DNA from: an uncultured Cytophagaceae bacterium
GTDB taxonomy: Bacteria; Bacteroidota; Bacteroidia; Cytophagales; Spirosomataceae
DNA length: 23,723 nucleotides
Direction: 5' to 3'
NCBI GenBank assembly: GCA_938008575.1
Contig: CALLKB010000256.1
Location: 1 to 23,723 of the forward strand
The notes beneath the pieces were generated by a model. The model ran no database searches and was not told the DNA's origin. It saw only the letters and a list, made by a program, of their open reading frames with translations. Position 1 is the stretch's first letter. Every line of letters starts with the position of its first letter. Position numbers and translations under genes: made by a program. Shown in pieces: positions 15,291 to 22,763 of this stretch.

Positions 15291-16286
15291 TTATACCATA
15301 TCAATGTCCGGGGTAGACCGATCAGTTAACGGTACACCAGCTCTTTCTTTCCGAGCAATTCGGGAGTACAATCCAATTTCTTGCGAGAAGATAAATGTGA
15401 ACAAAAGCTTCACAAAAGAAGTATGGTATTTTAAGTTCTCGTAAAACTCAGGCGCTGCCGATTTCAATTTGGGTAAATTATTCCAAGGAATAGAAGGCAT
15501 ATCATGGTGCTCATTGTGATAGCCCACATTCATGTTGACCCCATTCAATGGACCATAATAACTATAGGTCTCCTGATTTTTATCCAACACCAAATAATGT
15601 TCTTGAATCCAACGCGCTCCTAAAGGATGTAAACCAACTGAAAACAAGAAACTTAAGCCTAAATAGGCGAGAGCAGGCCATCCCCAGAAATAAACAATGG
15701 CAAAATCAAATGCCAACTGTGCAACAATATTCAAAATGACACCTCGATCGAAAACCGCTAATTCAATACAGCGAATAGTACGAAAACCTTGAAAGAAGGG
15801 ATATAGCATCAACCAAAGTACTTTTCCAATGAAATAGTTATTGATCAATTTAGCTTCCCAATAATCAGGCAAATCCGCATCTAATTCATGAACACCTTGG
15901 AAAGCATGATGCTTTAAGTGATAATTTTTAAAAGATATGGCTGTAGGAGCCAAAGATGGAAAATTCGCAATTATACCCGCCGCAACATTCATCCAATTCT
16001 TTTTGAAGATTAAATTGTGCGCAGATTCATGAATGCAAACAAATAAAGTATGCGTAGGGAATGCACCTACTAACCAAGCAATTCCAATGATCCAAGCCCA
16101 AGATGCATCTTTTAAATAATAGGCGATCGCTATTTGCATACCAACACAAACGAGGATCCATAGAAAAGTCATTGGATTCTTTCCAATCAGTTTTTTAACC
16201 TCAGGATGCTTTTTGATAATTTCGCGCGTTCGCTGGCGATGTGGCTCCGAACCTTCCACCCAAGTAAAATCGTTTGCTGTTGACAT
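15291..16286 (-). CDS. Membrane fatty-acid/sphingolipid desaturase, resembling dihydroceramide delta-4 desaturase (DEGS-like)
   Basis: This is a 331-residue integral membrane di-iron desaturase with three histidine boxes: HESAH (86-90), HLKHH (123-127) and HNEHH (257-261), plus His220 and His230. Several stretches look much more like eukaryotic DES1/DEGS than ordinary acyl-lipid desaturases. These include the N-terminal DFTWVEGSEPHRQRTREI with HPEVKKLIG, then GLHPLGARWIQEHY, ETYSYYGPLN and NVGYHNEHHDMPSIP. DEGS enzymes introduce the 4,5-trans double bond of ceramide. Bacteroidota make dihydrosphingolipids, so a sphingoid substrate is plausible but inferred. The gene is monocistronic, with its own promoter and a shared terminator, and is divergent from dnaK. 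A simple fatty-acid desaturase is the alternative. Confidence 0.82.
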   Translation of the reverse strand: MSTANDFTWVEGSEPHRQRTREIIKKHPEVKKLIGKNPMTFLWILVCVGMQIAIAYYLKDASWAWIIGIAWLVGAFPTHTLFVCIHESAHNLIFKKNWMNVAAGIIANFPSLAPTAISFKNYHLKHHAFQGVHELDADLPDYWEAKLINNYFIGKVLWLMLYPFFQGFRTIRCIELAVFDRGVILNIVAQLAFDFAIVYFWGWPALAYLGLSFLFSVGLHPLGARWIQEHYLVLDKNQETYSYYGPLNGVNMNVGYHNEHHDMPSIPWNNLPKLKSAAPEFYENLKYHTSFVKLLFTFIFSQEIGLYSRIARKERAGVPLTDRSTPDIDMV

Positions 16287-16306
16287 TTTGTTCGCTTTTA
16301 GATTCG

Positions 16307-16314
16307 CAAAGATA
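16307..16314 (-). promoter_or_regulatory. -7 promoter element for the desaturase gene
   Basis: Read on the minus strand this is TATCTTTG, a perfect TAnnTTTG. Transcription would begin near 16300, leaving a leader of only about 14 nt before the ATG. The same octamer with an equally short leader precedes the cysteine desulfurase gene. Confidence 0.55.
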
Positions 16315-16362
16315 CATCAAAGCCGTATTTACTGACGAAATTAAACGAATTATATTTAAAAG

Positions 16363-16385
16363 TGACAATATGTCATAAACTGTCA
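16363..16385. promoter_or_regulatory. TGACA/TGTCA repeat cluster upstream of dnaK
   Basis: TGACA-ATA-TGTCA (16363-16375) is a perfect inverted repeat with a 3-bp spacer. A third copy, TGTCA, lies at 16381-16385, ten bases (about one helical turn) after the second. The cluster lies 14 bp upstream of the sigma-54-like element of dnaK. This looks like an operator or activator site for heat-shock control; the binding protein is unknown. Confidence 0.45.
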
Positions 16386-16398
16386 GTTGGCCGTCCCA

Positions 16399-16414
16399 TG
16401 GCATTATCCTTGTA
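16399..16414 (+). promoter_or_regulatory. dnaK promoter candidate with sigma-54-like -24/-12 spacing
   Basis: TGGCA-N6-TTGTA has the exact spacing of the sigma-54 consensus TGGCA...TTGCA, with GT in place of GC at -12. An overlapping alternative is TATCCTTG (16405-16412), one mismatch from the Bacteroidota -7 element, with TTG at 16387-16389 at a rather short distance. Which sigma factor is used cannot be decided from sequence. Confidence 0.4.
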
Positions 16415-16444
16415 GAAAAGGGAGAAAAAATAATTAAAAATATC

Positions 16445-18331
16445 ATGGGAAAAATTATTGGAATTGACTTAGGTACCACCAACTCATGTGTGGCGGTAAT
16501 GGAAGGAAATGAGGCAGTGGTTATCGCTAACTCAGAAGGAAGAAGAACGACTCCATCCATTGTAGCATTTTTGGAAAATGGCGAGCGTAAAGTGGGGGAT
16601 CCTGCCAAAAGACAAGCCATTACAAATCCTCAAAACACGATTTCGTCTGTAAAGCGTTTTATGGGGAAAAAGTTTTCTGAAGTAAGTTCAGAATTAAAGA
16701 CCATTTCATATCAAGTAGAACAAGGGAATAACGACACACCACGTGTTCGCATCGGTGATCGTTTATATACACCTCAAGAAATCTCTGCGCAGATTTTAAC
16801 AAAAATGAAGCAGACGGCTGAAGATTATATCGGCCAAACAGTTACTGAAGCCGTTATTACAGTACCTGCTTACTTCAATGATGCAGAGCGTCAAGCTACT
16901 AAAGAAGCGGGACAAATCGCAGGTTTGGAAGTTAAGCGTATCATCAACGAACCTACCGCTGCAGCATTAGCCTATGGCGTAGACAAAGGTGGTAAGGACA
17001 TGAAAATCGCGGTATTCGACTTAGGTGGTGGAACGTTTGACGTATCGATCCTTGAATTAGGCGATGGCGTGTTTGAAGTAAAATCAACAGATGGAGATAC
17101 GCACTTAGGAGGTGATGACTTTGACCAAGTAATCATCAACTGGTTGGCAGAAGAATTCATCGCTGATGAAAACATCGATTTGCGTAAAGACCCAATGGCT
17201 TTACAACGTTTGAAGGAAGCTGCTGAGAAAGCAAAAATCGAATTGAGTTCTGGAGCATCTACTGAAATCAACTTGCCATACATCATGCCTGTTGACGGTA
17301 TTCCAAAACACTTAGTTCGTTCATTAACACGTGCTAAATTCGAACAATTAGCAGACAGCTTGATCCAACGTACTTTGGAACCTTGTAAGCGTGCAATGAA
17401 AAATGCAGGTTATACGAATTCAGATATCGATGAAGTAATCTTGGTAGGTGGATCAACTCGTATCCCACGTATTCAAGAAGAAGTAGAGAAATTCTTTGGC
17501 AAAAAGCCTTCAAAAGGAGTTAATCCAGATGAGGTAGTTGCGATTGGTGCAGCGATTCAAGGTGGAGTATTAACAGGTGAGGTGAAAGACGTTTTGTTAC
17601 TTGATGTAACACCACTTTCATTAGGTATCGAAACAATGGGTGGCGTATTTACCAAATTGATTGAAGCAAATACAACAATTCCTACCAAAAAGTCTGAGAC
17701 ATTCTCGACGGCGGCGGATAACCAACCATCTGTAGAACTTAACGTTTTACAAGGTGAGCGCCCAATGGCGAAAGATAACCGTTCATTAGGACGTTTCCAC
17801 TTAGATGGCTTACCACCAGCACAACGCGGTGTACCTCAAATCGAAGTTACATTTGACATTGATGCAAATGGTATCTTGAACGTTTCTGCAAAAGATAAAG
17901 GAACAGGAAAAGAGCAAAAAATTCGTATCGAAGCTTCAAGTGGCTTAACAGATGAGGATATCGAAAAAATGCGTAATGAAGCGAAAGCAAATGAAGCATC
18001 TGATAAATTAGAAAAAGAACGCGTAGAGAAAATCAACCAAGCTGATGCTTTGATTTTCCAATCTGACAAGCAATTGAAAGAATATGGCGAGAAATTATCA
18101 GAAGGCAACAAAACAGCAATCGAGTCTGCATTAACAGAATTGAAAGCTGCACATGCTTCACAAGATGTAGCTGCGATCGATGCAGGATTAGAGAAATTAA
18201 ACGCTGCATGGACAGCTGCTTCTCAAGAAATGTACGCGGCAGGAGCAACGGAAGGTGGCGATGGTGCTCAACCAACAGATGCTGCGGCAGATGGTGGAGC
18301 TGAAGATGTATCATTCGAAGAAGTAAAATAA
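16445..18331 (+). CDS. dnaK: Molecular chaperone DnaK (Hsp70)
   Basis: The 628-residue product is a full-length Hsp70. It begins with the ATPase signature [16 protein letters not shown], contains [22 protein letters not shown] and [11 protein letters not shown], and then the substrate-binding domain ([23 protein letters not shown]). A helical lid precedes an Ala/Gly/Asp-rich tail ending in EEVK, the usual DnaK terminus. It folds and refolds cytosolic proteins with DnaJ and GrpE, neither of which is adjacent here, so this is a stand-alone transcription unit. The leader carries a repeat cluster and an unusual promoter candidate. A strong hairpin terminator follows the stop. Confidence 0.98.
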   Translation: MGKIIGIDLGTTNSCVAVMEGNEAVVIANSEGRRTTPSIVAFLENGERKVGDPAKRQAITNPQNTISSVKRFMGKKFSEVSSELKTISYQVEQGNNDTPRVRIGDRLYTPQEISAQILTKMKQTAEDYIGQTVTEAVITVPAYFNDAERQATKEAGQIAGLEVKRIINEPTAAALAYGVDKGGKDMKIAVFDLGGGTFDVSILELGDGVFEVKSTDGDTHLGGDDFDQVIINWLAEEFIADENIDLRKDPMALQRLKEAAEKAKIELSSGASTEINLPYIMPVDGIPKHLVRSLTRAKFEQLADSLIQRTLEPCKRAMKNAGYTNSDIDEVILVGGSTRIPRIQEEVEKFFGKKPSKGVNPDEVVAIGAAIQGGVLTGEVKDVLLLDVTPLSLGIETMGGVFTKLIEANTTIPTKKSETFSTAADNQPSVELNVLQGERPMAKDNRSLGRFHLDGLPPAQRGVPQIEVTFDIDANGILNVSAKDKGTGKEQKIRIEASSGLTDEDIEKMRNEAKANEASDKLEKERVEKINQADALIFQSDKQLKEYGEKLSEGNKTAIESALTELKAAHASQDVAAIDAGLEKLNAAWTAASQEMYAAGATEGGDGAQPTDAAADGGAEDVSFEEVK

Positions 18332-18346
18332 ACTGATTAACAAATC

Positions 18347-18380
18347 AAAAGCCCGATCCTCACAGATCGGGCTTTTTTTT
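18347..18380 (+). terminator. dnaK intrinsic terminator
   Basis: AAGCCCGATC and GATCGGGCTT form a stem with the six-base loop CTCACA (18359-18364), followed by a run of eight T. This is a textbook rho-independent terminator 15 bp after the dnaK stop. The loop is identical to that of the terminator at 15260-15287. Confidence 0.93.
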
Positions 18381-18497
18381 GCTAAAACTAAAATTGAATA
18401 TCAGAAACTAAAATAGCTTTGAGATGCTCAGAATAAAGTATGTGGCTACATAATCAATTAATACACTGTAAGCCCAATAACTCTTAACTCTTACTTC
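18381..18497. other. Intergenic spacer between dnaK terminator and DUF3050 gene
   Basis: About 117 bp of AT-rich DNA with no gene. Its right end contains imperfect tandem copies of TTAACTCT/CTTAACTC (about 18480-18505) that run into the last codons of the DUF3050 gene. No clear minus-strand terminator was seen here; the dnaK hairpin may also stop the opposing transcript. Confidence 0.5.
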
Positions 18498-19259
18498 TTA
18501 ACTCTCCCCAACTATCCCATCCCACAATACTTTACGAACCTTCAAGGACTCAATCGCCGCTTGCGTCGCCCTTTGCCATTTATCCGCATCATTTCCACAC
18601 AATTCCTCCATCATGCGGTAAGCCAATTGGCTATGATGATCACCATCCACTTCGATGTGGCGCTCTAAATAATAGACAAGTGTTCCAACTTGCTCCGGAA
18701 CATCTTGTTTTAGCTGATCGACGATCAACTGAAACATACCTGGTATTAAATCTTCCCGACCAAAAGTGAAAATAGCCGCTATCTCCTCAATAGGTCGATT
18801 TGCAATGGATTCAAACGTGAAACGCAAAAATTGCTTAATCGATGGAGCTAAATTTGCATTGGCCACTTTTTGAAGAATCTCAACCAACGATTTAGCCTGC
18901 AATAAATGAGTTAAAATAGGAGAGGGCTCGATCGAAAGTTCTTGCATCGCACGCAAATACAATTCAAAATGACTAATGACCACGCCATATTGATCCACAT
19001 CCGATTCCTCACCTAAAACAATTTCGTTAATTAAAAATCGAGTCTCAGCAGAACCTTTGGGTACCCAAGGCTGTGAAACGCAAGTCAATTCAGCTTGAAG
19101 CTTTTTGACAAGTGACATAAAATCCCAAACCGCAAATACATGATGCTGCATAAATACAGCTAATTCTGCAGGAGATTGAATAAACGAATTAATGGGGTGA
19201 TCGTAAAGTGCTTGTTGGTAGGGTTCTATTTGTTCTCTTAGGCTGTTGATTTGACTCAT
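18498..19259 (-). CDS. DUF3050 protein (haem-oxygenase-like fold)
   Basis: The 253-residue, mostly helical, soluble protein matches the DUF3050 pattern: LREQIEPYQQALYDHP near the N-terminus, FMQHHVFAVWDFMSLVKKLQ (residues about 36-55), NEIVLGEESDVDQYG, SHFELYLRAM, and a histidine-rich ERHIEVDGDHHSQLA near the C-terminus. DUF3050 belongs to the haem-oxygenase/TenA-like helical superfamily; several members of that wider group use di-iron centres. The regularly placed His, Glu and Asp residues would fit a metal site, but that is inference. It is the last gene of the operon, 1 bp after xdhC-like, so a link to molybdenum-enzyme maturation or purine oxidation is possible. Function unknown. Confidence 0.75.
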   Translation of the reverse strand: MSQINSLREQIEPYQQALYDHPINSFIQSPAELAVFMQHHVFAVWDFMSLVKKLQAELTCVSQPWVPKGSAETRFLINEIVLGEESDVDQYGVVISHFELYLRAMQELSIEPSPILTHLLQAKSLVEILQKVANANLAPSIKQFLRFTFESIANRPIEEIAAIFTFGREDLIPGMFQLIVDQLKQDVPEQVGTLVYYLERHIEVDGDHHSQLAYRMMEELCGNDADKWQRATQAAIESLKVRKVLWDGIVGES

Positions 19260-19260
19260 G

Positions 19261-20223
19261 TTAATGTATTGTTGTTGATCTAAATTTTAACCGTTGGCCA
19301 TCCCGCTTGTTTTGATGGGCCAAAATTTCAGCTACGACAGCAATGGCTATCTCGTCTGGACCTTCAGCACCAATATCTAAACCAACCGGCGTGGATATAT
19401 CCGAAACCAAATTGTGTTGTAATTGTTTTTTCAAACGATCAAACCGTTTGCTAGGACCAAGAATTCCGATGTACTGAAAAGATTGATCAGCGATATATTG
19501 ATTCATGAAGGACACATCACGATCAAAATCATGTGTCATCAAAACTAGGCAATCACTTGGCTGTAATCCATGCACTTGATCCCAATCATAACAAGCACGA
19601 ACTCTTTGCTGTACATCCTTGCGCATTTTATTCGTATTACCAACCCAATGAACTTCCCAAGCCAAGGTCAAACATAGTTCAATCAAGCTACAGGCATCAA
19701 ATTGATTACCCACAACCCAAATACGCGTTCTAGCAGGTAAATATTCAGTAAAAGTCTGTGAAGCTTCGTTCCAACCAGGGAAAGCATCTTCCAAAGCTTG
19801 AATCGAGAATTCCGTATCGTTCCATACCGTTTGAATGAATTGAGGTTTCCCTGATTCAACAATGGACTTAACTAAAGTAAACGTTCGTTCTATATTAGTT
19901 CGAATTGGATCAATAACAATTTCAATCAAACCCTGGCAACCTAAGCCAATTCCTAATTGAAATGGATCATCTTCACGTGTATCGTATGTAATTCGTTTGA
20001 TGGCTTGTTGGTGCATCGCCAATTGCGCCTTTTTTAACAAATCACCTTCCAAACAACCGCCACTAATGCCACCCCACCAATTCCCGTTGGAATCTATCAA
20101 CATACGCGCACCCGGTCTTCGGTAGGCTGATCCATCCACATGAACGACCGTTGCTAAGGCTATTGCCTCACCAGATGCCAAAAGAGATTCTAATTGCGCT
20201 AAAATGACTAATAATTCCTTCAT
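19261..20223 (-). CDS. XdhC/CoxI-family molybdenum-cofactor chaperone
   Basis: The 320-residue product has the two-domain XdhC layout. The N-terminal XdhC/CoxI domain (about 1-110) shows VDGSAYRRPGARML, GGISGGCLEGDL (Cys57) and GLGCQGLIEI (Cys96). The C-terminal Rossmann-like domain (from about 165) shows RIWVVGNQFDACSL and ends with a PVGLDIGAEGPDEIAIAVVAEIL motif. XdhC binds sulfurated molybdopterin cofactor and inserts it into xanthine dehydrogenase-type enzymes; in Rhodobacter capsulatus it works with a NifS-type desulfurase. That pairing is mirrored here, since the gene overlaps the upstream cysteine desulfurase gene by 4 bp (ATGA). No molybdenum hydroxylase gene lies in the window. Confidence 0.88.
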   Translation of the reverse strand: MKELLVILAQLESLLASGEAIALATVVHVDGSAYRRPGARMLIDSNGNWWGGISGGCLEGDLLKKAQLAMHQQAIKRITYDTREDDPFQLGIGLGCQGLIEIVIDPIRTNIERTFTLVKSIVESGKPQFIQTVWNDTEFSIQALEDAFPGWNEASQTFTEYLPARTRIWVVGNQFDACSLIELCLTLAWEVHWVGNTNKMRKDVQQRVRACYDWDQVHGLQPSDCLVLMTHDFDRDVSFMNQYIADQSFQYIGILGPSKRFDRLKKQLQHNLVSDISTPVGLDIGAEGPDEIAIAVVAEILAHQNKRDGQRLKFRSTTIH

Positions 20224-21335
20224 CGATCAAACAATTGTTTGTTTAAATAATCAATTAAAAAATCCACATCAGATTCATGTGTTAAATAACTCAACGAAAT
20301 CCGTAGCGTTGACAAAGCTAATGCATCTGAATGACCTATGGCCTTCATGACATGGGAAGGTAAATGCGATTTAGCATTGCAAGCTGATCCATTTGAAACC
20401 GCTATTGCAGGGATTCTGCGGTATAGTTCCTCCCAATCTATATTGGGAATTGATATACTTATAATATGAGGCACAGATTGATTATCTGAAGAATTGAGGA
20501 CATACTCACCAATCAATCCTTTAAGTATTTTATGCTTAAATGTCAAAATCTTATGTACGCTTTCAATCAATAATGGCATTAAATCGAAACATGCAGCCAA
20601 AGCAACGATTTGTTGGACGGGTAAAGTCCCAGGCCTTAAACCGCGTTCTTGTCCACCTCCATACGTCAAGGGTTTTAACGCTACATTTGAATTGAATATA
20701 ATTCCACCAATTCCCTTGGGCCCATAAATCTTATGTCCTGAAAAACTAAGTAAATCTGGCAAATGCACATATTGCGTAAAATCCAGTTTCCCTATTGCTT
20801 GTGTAGCATCCGAATGAAAAATAATGTTGGCTTGCTTACAAAGTTGAGATATACTTTGAAAATCCGTCACATTCCCCGTTTCGTTATTAACCATCATCAA
20901 AGAAATCAAGGTGGTATCTGAACGAATAGCCTGTTCTAAATCTGAAACCTCTATACAACCCAATGCATTTGGTTGGAGATAAGTAACAGACCAACCCTGA
21001 TGCGCTAATTCCTGAAATACCTGAAGAACTGCTTTGTGCTCGATCGACGAAGTAATCAGATGACCTTTGGGGCGATCCTTTAAATAGCCTAGAATACATA
21101 GATTATTGGACTCTGTCGCACCCGAAGTAAAAACAACTTGGCGAGCTTGAACCCCAAAATAGGAACTGATTTTTTTCCTTGACGTTTCGATGGCTTCTTC
21201 AGCAGCCCAACCATAATAATGTTGGCTAGAGCCTGCATTACCAAATTCCTCCGAAAAATAGGGCAACATCGCCTTTAACACATCCGCATGAACGGGTGTG
21301 GTGGCAGCGTAATCGAAATAAATTGGTTTTTTCAA
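20220..21335 (-). CDS. Cysteine desulfurase (NifS/IscS-like), probable TTG start
   Basis: From TTG at 21335 the product is 371 residues and begins with MKKPIYFDYAATTPVH, the standard NifS/IscS N-terminus. Motifs: SGATESNNL (71-79), SIEHKAV (His100), SFSGHKIYGPKG with PLP Lys202, RPGTLPVQQ, and the mobile active-site loop SNGSACNAKSHLPSHV with Cys319. It releases sulfur from cysteine as a persulfide. An in-frame ATG at 21401 would add 22 residues but lies inside the upstream terminator hairpin and before the promoter, so it is rejected. Coupling to the xdhC-like gene points to molybdenum-cofactor sulfuration rather than general Fe-S assembly; no iscU, sufBCD or similar gene is adjacent. Confidence 0.87.
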   Translation of the reverse strand: MKKPIYFDYAATTPVHADVLKAMLPYFSEEFGNAGSSQHYYGWAAEEAIETSRKKISSYFGVQARQVVFTSGATESNNLCILGYLKDRPKGHLITSSIEHKAVLQVFQELAHQGWSVTYLQPNALGCIEVSDLEQAIRSDTTLISLMMVNNETGNVTDFQSISQLCKQANIIFHSDATQAIGKLDFTQYVHLPDLLSFSGHKIYGPKGIGGIIFNSNVALKPLTYGGGQERGLRPGTLPVQQIVALAACFDLMPLLIESVHKILTFKHKILKGLIGEYVLNSSDNQSVPHIISISIPNIDWEELYRRIPAIAVSNGSACNAKSHLPSHVMKAIGHSDALALSTLRISLSYLTHESDVDFLIDYLNKQLFDR

Positions 21336-21353
21336 TGTTATACGAATTGATAA

Positions 21354-21361
21354 CAAAGATA
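21354..21361 (-). promoter_or_regulatory. -7 promoter element for the cysteine desulfurase-xdhC-DUF3050 operon
   Basis: On the minus strand this reads TATCTTTG, a perfect TAnnTTTG. Expected transcription start is near 21347, giving a leader of about 12 nt before the TTG at 21335. This supports the TTG start. It lies 6 bp beyond the T-tract of the rplT terminator. Confidence 0.6.
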
Positions 21362-21367
21362 GGGGAT

Positions 21368-21398
21368 AAAAAAAAAGTCCCGAATAAATCGGGACTTT
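21368..21398 (-). terminator. Terminator of the infC-rpmI-rplT operon
   Basis: On the minus strand AAAGTCCCGA and TCGGGACTTT form a 10-bp stem with loop TTTAT, then six further T residues. It lies 10 bp after the rplT stop codon and separates this operon from the cysteine desulfurase promoter. Confidence 0.92.
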
Positions 21399-21408
21399 CA
21401 TTTGCTAA

Positions 21409-21753
21409 CTAAGCAAGTTTTTTGATAACTGCTTTAAAAGCTTCTGGATGATTCATTGCTAAATCAGCTAAAACCTTACGGTTTAAAGCCATACCAGACT
21501 TGTTATATTTACCCATGAAAGCTGAATAAGACATACCTTCTTGGCGAGCTGCAGCATTGATACGTTGAATCCAAAGTCCGCGAAAATCTCTTTTCTTAAC
21601 TTTACGATCGCGGTATGCATATTGCAAACCTTTCTCTACTTTGTTTTTTGCTACAGTCCAAACGTTTTTTCCGCGACCGTAAAATCCTTTCGCTAACTTA
21701 AGGATTTTCTTTCTTCTAGCTCTTGAGGCTACGTGATTGACACTTCTTGGCAT
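21409..21753 (-). CDS. rplT: 50S ribosomal protein L20
   Basis: The 114-residue basic protein matches L20 along its whole length: [20 protein letters not shown] at the N-terminus, [35 protein letters not shown], and [17 protein letters not shown] at the end. L20 binds 23S rRNA early in large-subunit assembly, and in several phyla it represses its own operon. It follows rpmI by 84 bp without a recognisable internal promoter, and a strong terminator follows. Gene order infC-rpmI-rplT is the widely conserved bacterial one. Confidence 0.97.
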   Translation of the reverse strand: MPRSVNHVASRARRKKILKLAKGFYGRGKNVWTVAKNKVEKGLQYAYRDRKVKKRDFRGLWIQRINAAARQEGMSYSAFMGKYNKSGMALNRKVLADLAMNHPEAFKAVIKKLA

Positions 21754-21837
21754 AATTTTTTGTTTTTTGAAATGAGGCGAATCTGTTGATTACTTATAAA
21801 AGCCTACTTTCTGGTTTAACAATAACTTAAATTCTAA

Positions 21838-22032
21838 TTAAAGACCTAACAATAAGTTAACGCGGTCCATATCAGATGGGTGAACTAAGGTAGCGTGAAC
21901 TAAATTACGCTTTTGCTTAGTTGTTTTTTTAGTTAGGATATGGCTATGAAATGCGTGTTTACGCTTAATCTTACCAGTTCCCGTTACTTTGAAACGTTTT
22001 TTCGCTCCAGAGTTAGTTTTAATTTTTGGCAT
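21838..22032 (-). CDS. rpmI: 50S ribosomal protein L35
   Basis: The 64-residue, Lys/Arg-rich product begins [20 protein letters not shown] and continues with [20 protein letters not shown], the L35 signature, ending in [11 protein letters not shown]. It is a standard component of the large ribosomal subunit. It lies 89 bp downstream of infC; that gap holds a promoter-like element, so rpmI-rplT may be transcribed separately as well as from the infC promoter. Confidence 0.97.
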   Translation of the reverse strand: MPKIKTNSGAKKRFKVTGTGKIKRKHAFHSHILTKKTTKQKRNLVHATLVHPSDMDRVNLLLGL

Positions 22033-22075
22033 TGTTTGATAATTATGTAAAAATTAAATTTTGAAATTTGGAATG

Positions 22076-22083
22076 CAAAAGTA
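22076..22083 (-). promoter_or_regulatory. Possible internal promoter (-7 element) upstream of rpmI
   Basis: On the minus strand this reads TACTTTTG, fitting TAnnTTTG, followed by CATTCC. It would give a leader of about 37 nt for rpmI. The surrounding 89-bp gap also holds weak self-complementary segments (AGTA/TACT within TGGAAT/ATTCCA). These might be a ribosomal-protein leader, but are too weak to call. Confidence 0.4.
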
Positions 22084-22121
22084 CTAAATATTACTCTATA
22101 ATTCCAGCATCCGTTTGAAAA

Positions 22122-22682
22122 TTATTTCTTGATAGCTTTAGGGGAGAAGATGATGCTCATACGCTTACCCTCTAATTTAGGCATATCGTCTGGCTTACCT
22201 ACGTCCTCTAAACCTTTAGCGAAGTTTAATAATAACATTTCACCACGCTCTTTAAACACGATAGTTCTACCAACAAAGTGCACATAAGCTTTCACTTTTG
22301 CTCCTTCTTTCAAGAAATTAACCGCGTGCTTTAATTTGAAATTGAAATCGTGTTCATCCGTGTTAGGACCGAAACGAATTTCTTTGATCACTGTTTTGGT
22401 AGCGTTAGCCTTGATTTCCTTTTGCTTCTTCTTTTGATCGTACTTAAATTTAGCATAATCAATGATCTTACAAACAGGAGGGACCGCTTTAGGAGAAATC
22501 TCCACTAAATCTAAACTCTGCGCTGTCGCTAATTCTAGCGCTTTCGCGAAGGGATAAACACCCACCTCAATATTCTCACCTACTAATCGAACTTCTTCGA
22601 CACCACGAATCAATTGATTGATACGATAAGGTTCTTCTTCTCTTTTATTTCCTCTGTAATTGTTATTCGGGCGTAAAGCCAT
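22122..22682 (-). CDS. infC: Translation initiation factor IF-3
   Basis: The 186-residue product has the N-domain ([56 protein letters not shown]) and C-domain ([31 protein letters not shown]) of IF-3. It binds the 30S subunit, prevents premature 50S joining and proofreads start codons. The start is ATG here, unlike the AUU used for autoregulation in E. coli. It lies 81 bp downstream of thrS, the usual neighbour. A perfect AT-rich palindrome and a promoter-like element lie in that gap. Confidence 0.97.
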   Translation of the reverse strand: MALRPNNNYRGNKREEEPYRINQLIRGVEEVRLVGENIEVGVYPFAKALELATAQSLDLVEISPKAVPPVCKIIDYAKFKYDQKKKQKEIKANATKTVIKEIRFGPNTDEHDFNFKLKHAVNFLKEGAKVKAYVHFVGRTIVFKERGEMLLLNFAKGLEDVGKPDDMPKLEGKRMSIIFSPKAIKK

Positions 22683-22695
22683 AAAATAAAATGGG

Positions 22696-22711
22696 TTTAA
22701 TATATATTAAA
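22696..22711. repeat. 16-bp AT palindrome in the infC leader
   Basis: TTTAATATATATTAAA is a perfect palindrome 14 bp upstream of the infC ATG. It could be an operator or a weak leader hairpin, but such AT palindromes also arise by chance in AT-rich intergenic DNA. Confidence 0.3.
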
Positions 22712-22724
22712 TCGAAAGCTAAAT

Positions 22725-22732
22725 CAAAATTA
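22725..22732 (-). promoter_or_regulatory. Possible -7 promoter element for infC
   Basis: On the minus strand this reads TAATTTTG, matching TAnnTTTG, in the thrS-infC gap. A TTTG sits upstream but closer than the usual -33 spacing. infC could be transcribed independently of thrS. Confidence 0.4.
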
Positions 22733-22763
22733 ACGCAATTGCAAGCAAATCACGCATTAGCAC

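Noticed and set aside
16201..16620. 139-codon minus-strand frame spanning the desaturase start, the dnaK leader and the dnaK start
   Set aside because: Both ends lie antisense to or out of frame with secure genes, and the translation has no family resemblance.
18478..18506. Imperfect TTAACTCT tandem copies considered as a direct-repeat or attachment site
   Set aside because: Copies are few, degenerate and short, with no integrase, tRNA or second site nearby.
21336..21401. Longer N-terminus for cysteine desulfurase from ATG 21401
   Set aside because: The extension covers the rplT terminator and the -7 promoter element, and family members begin at the KKPIYFDYAATTP segment.
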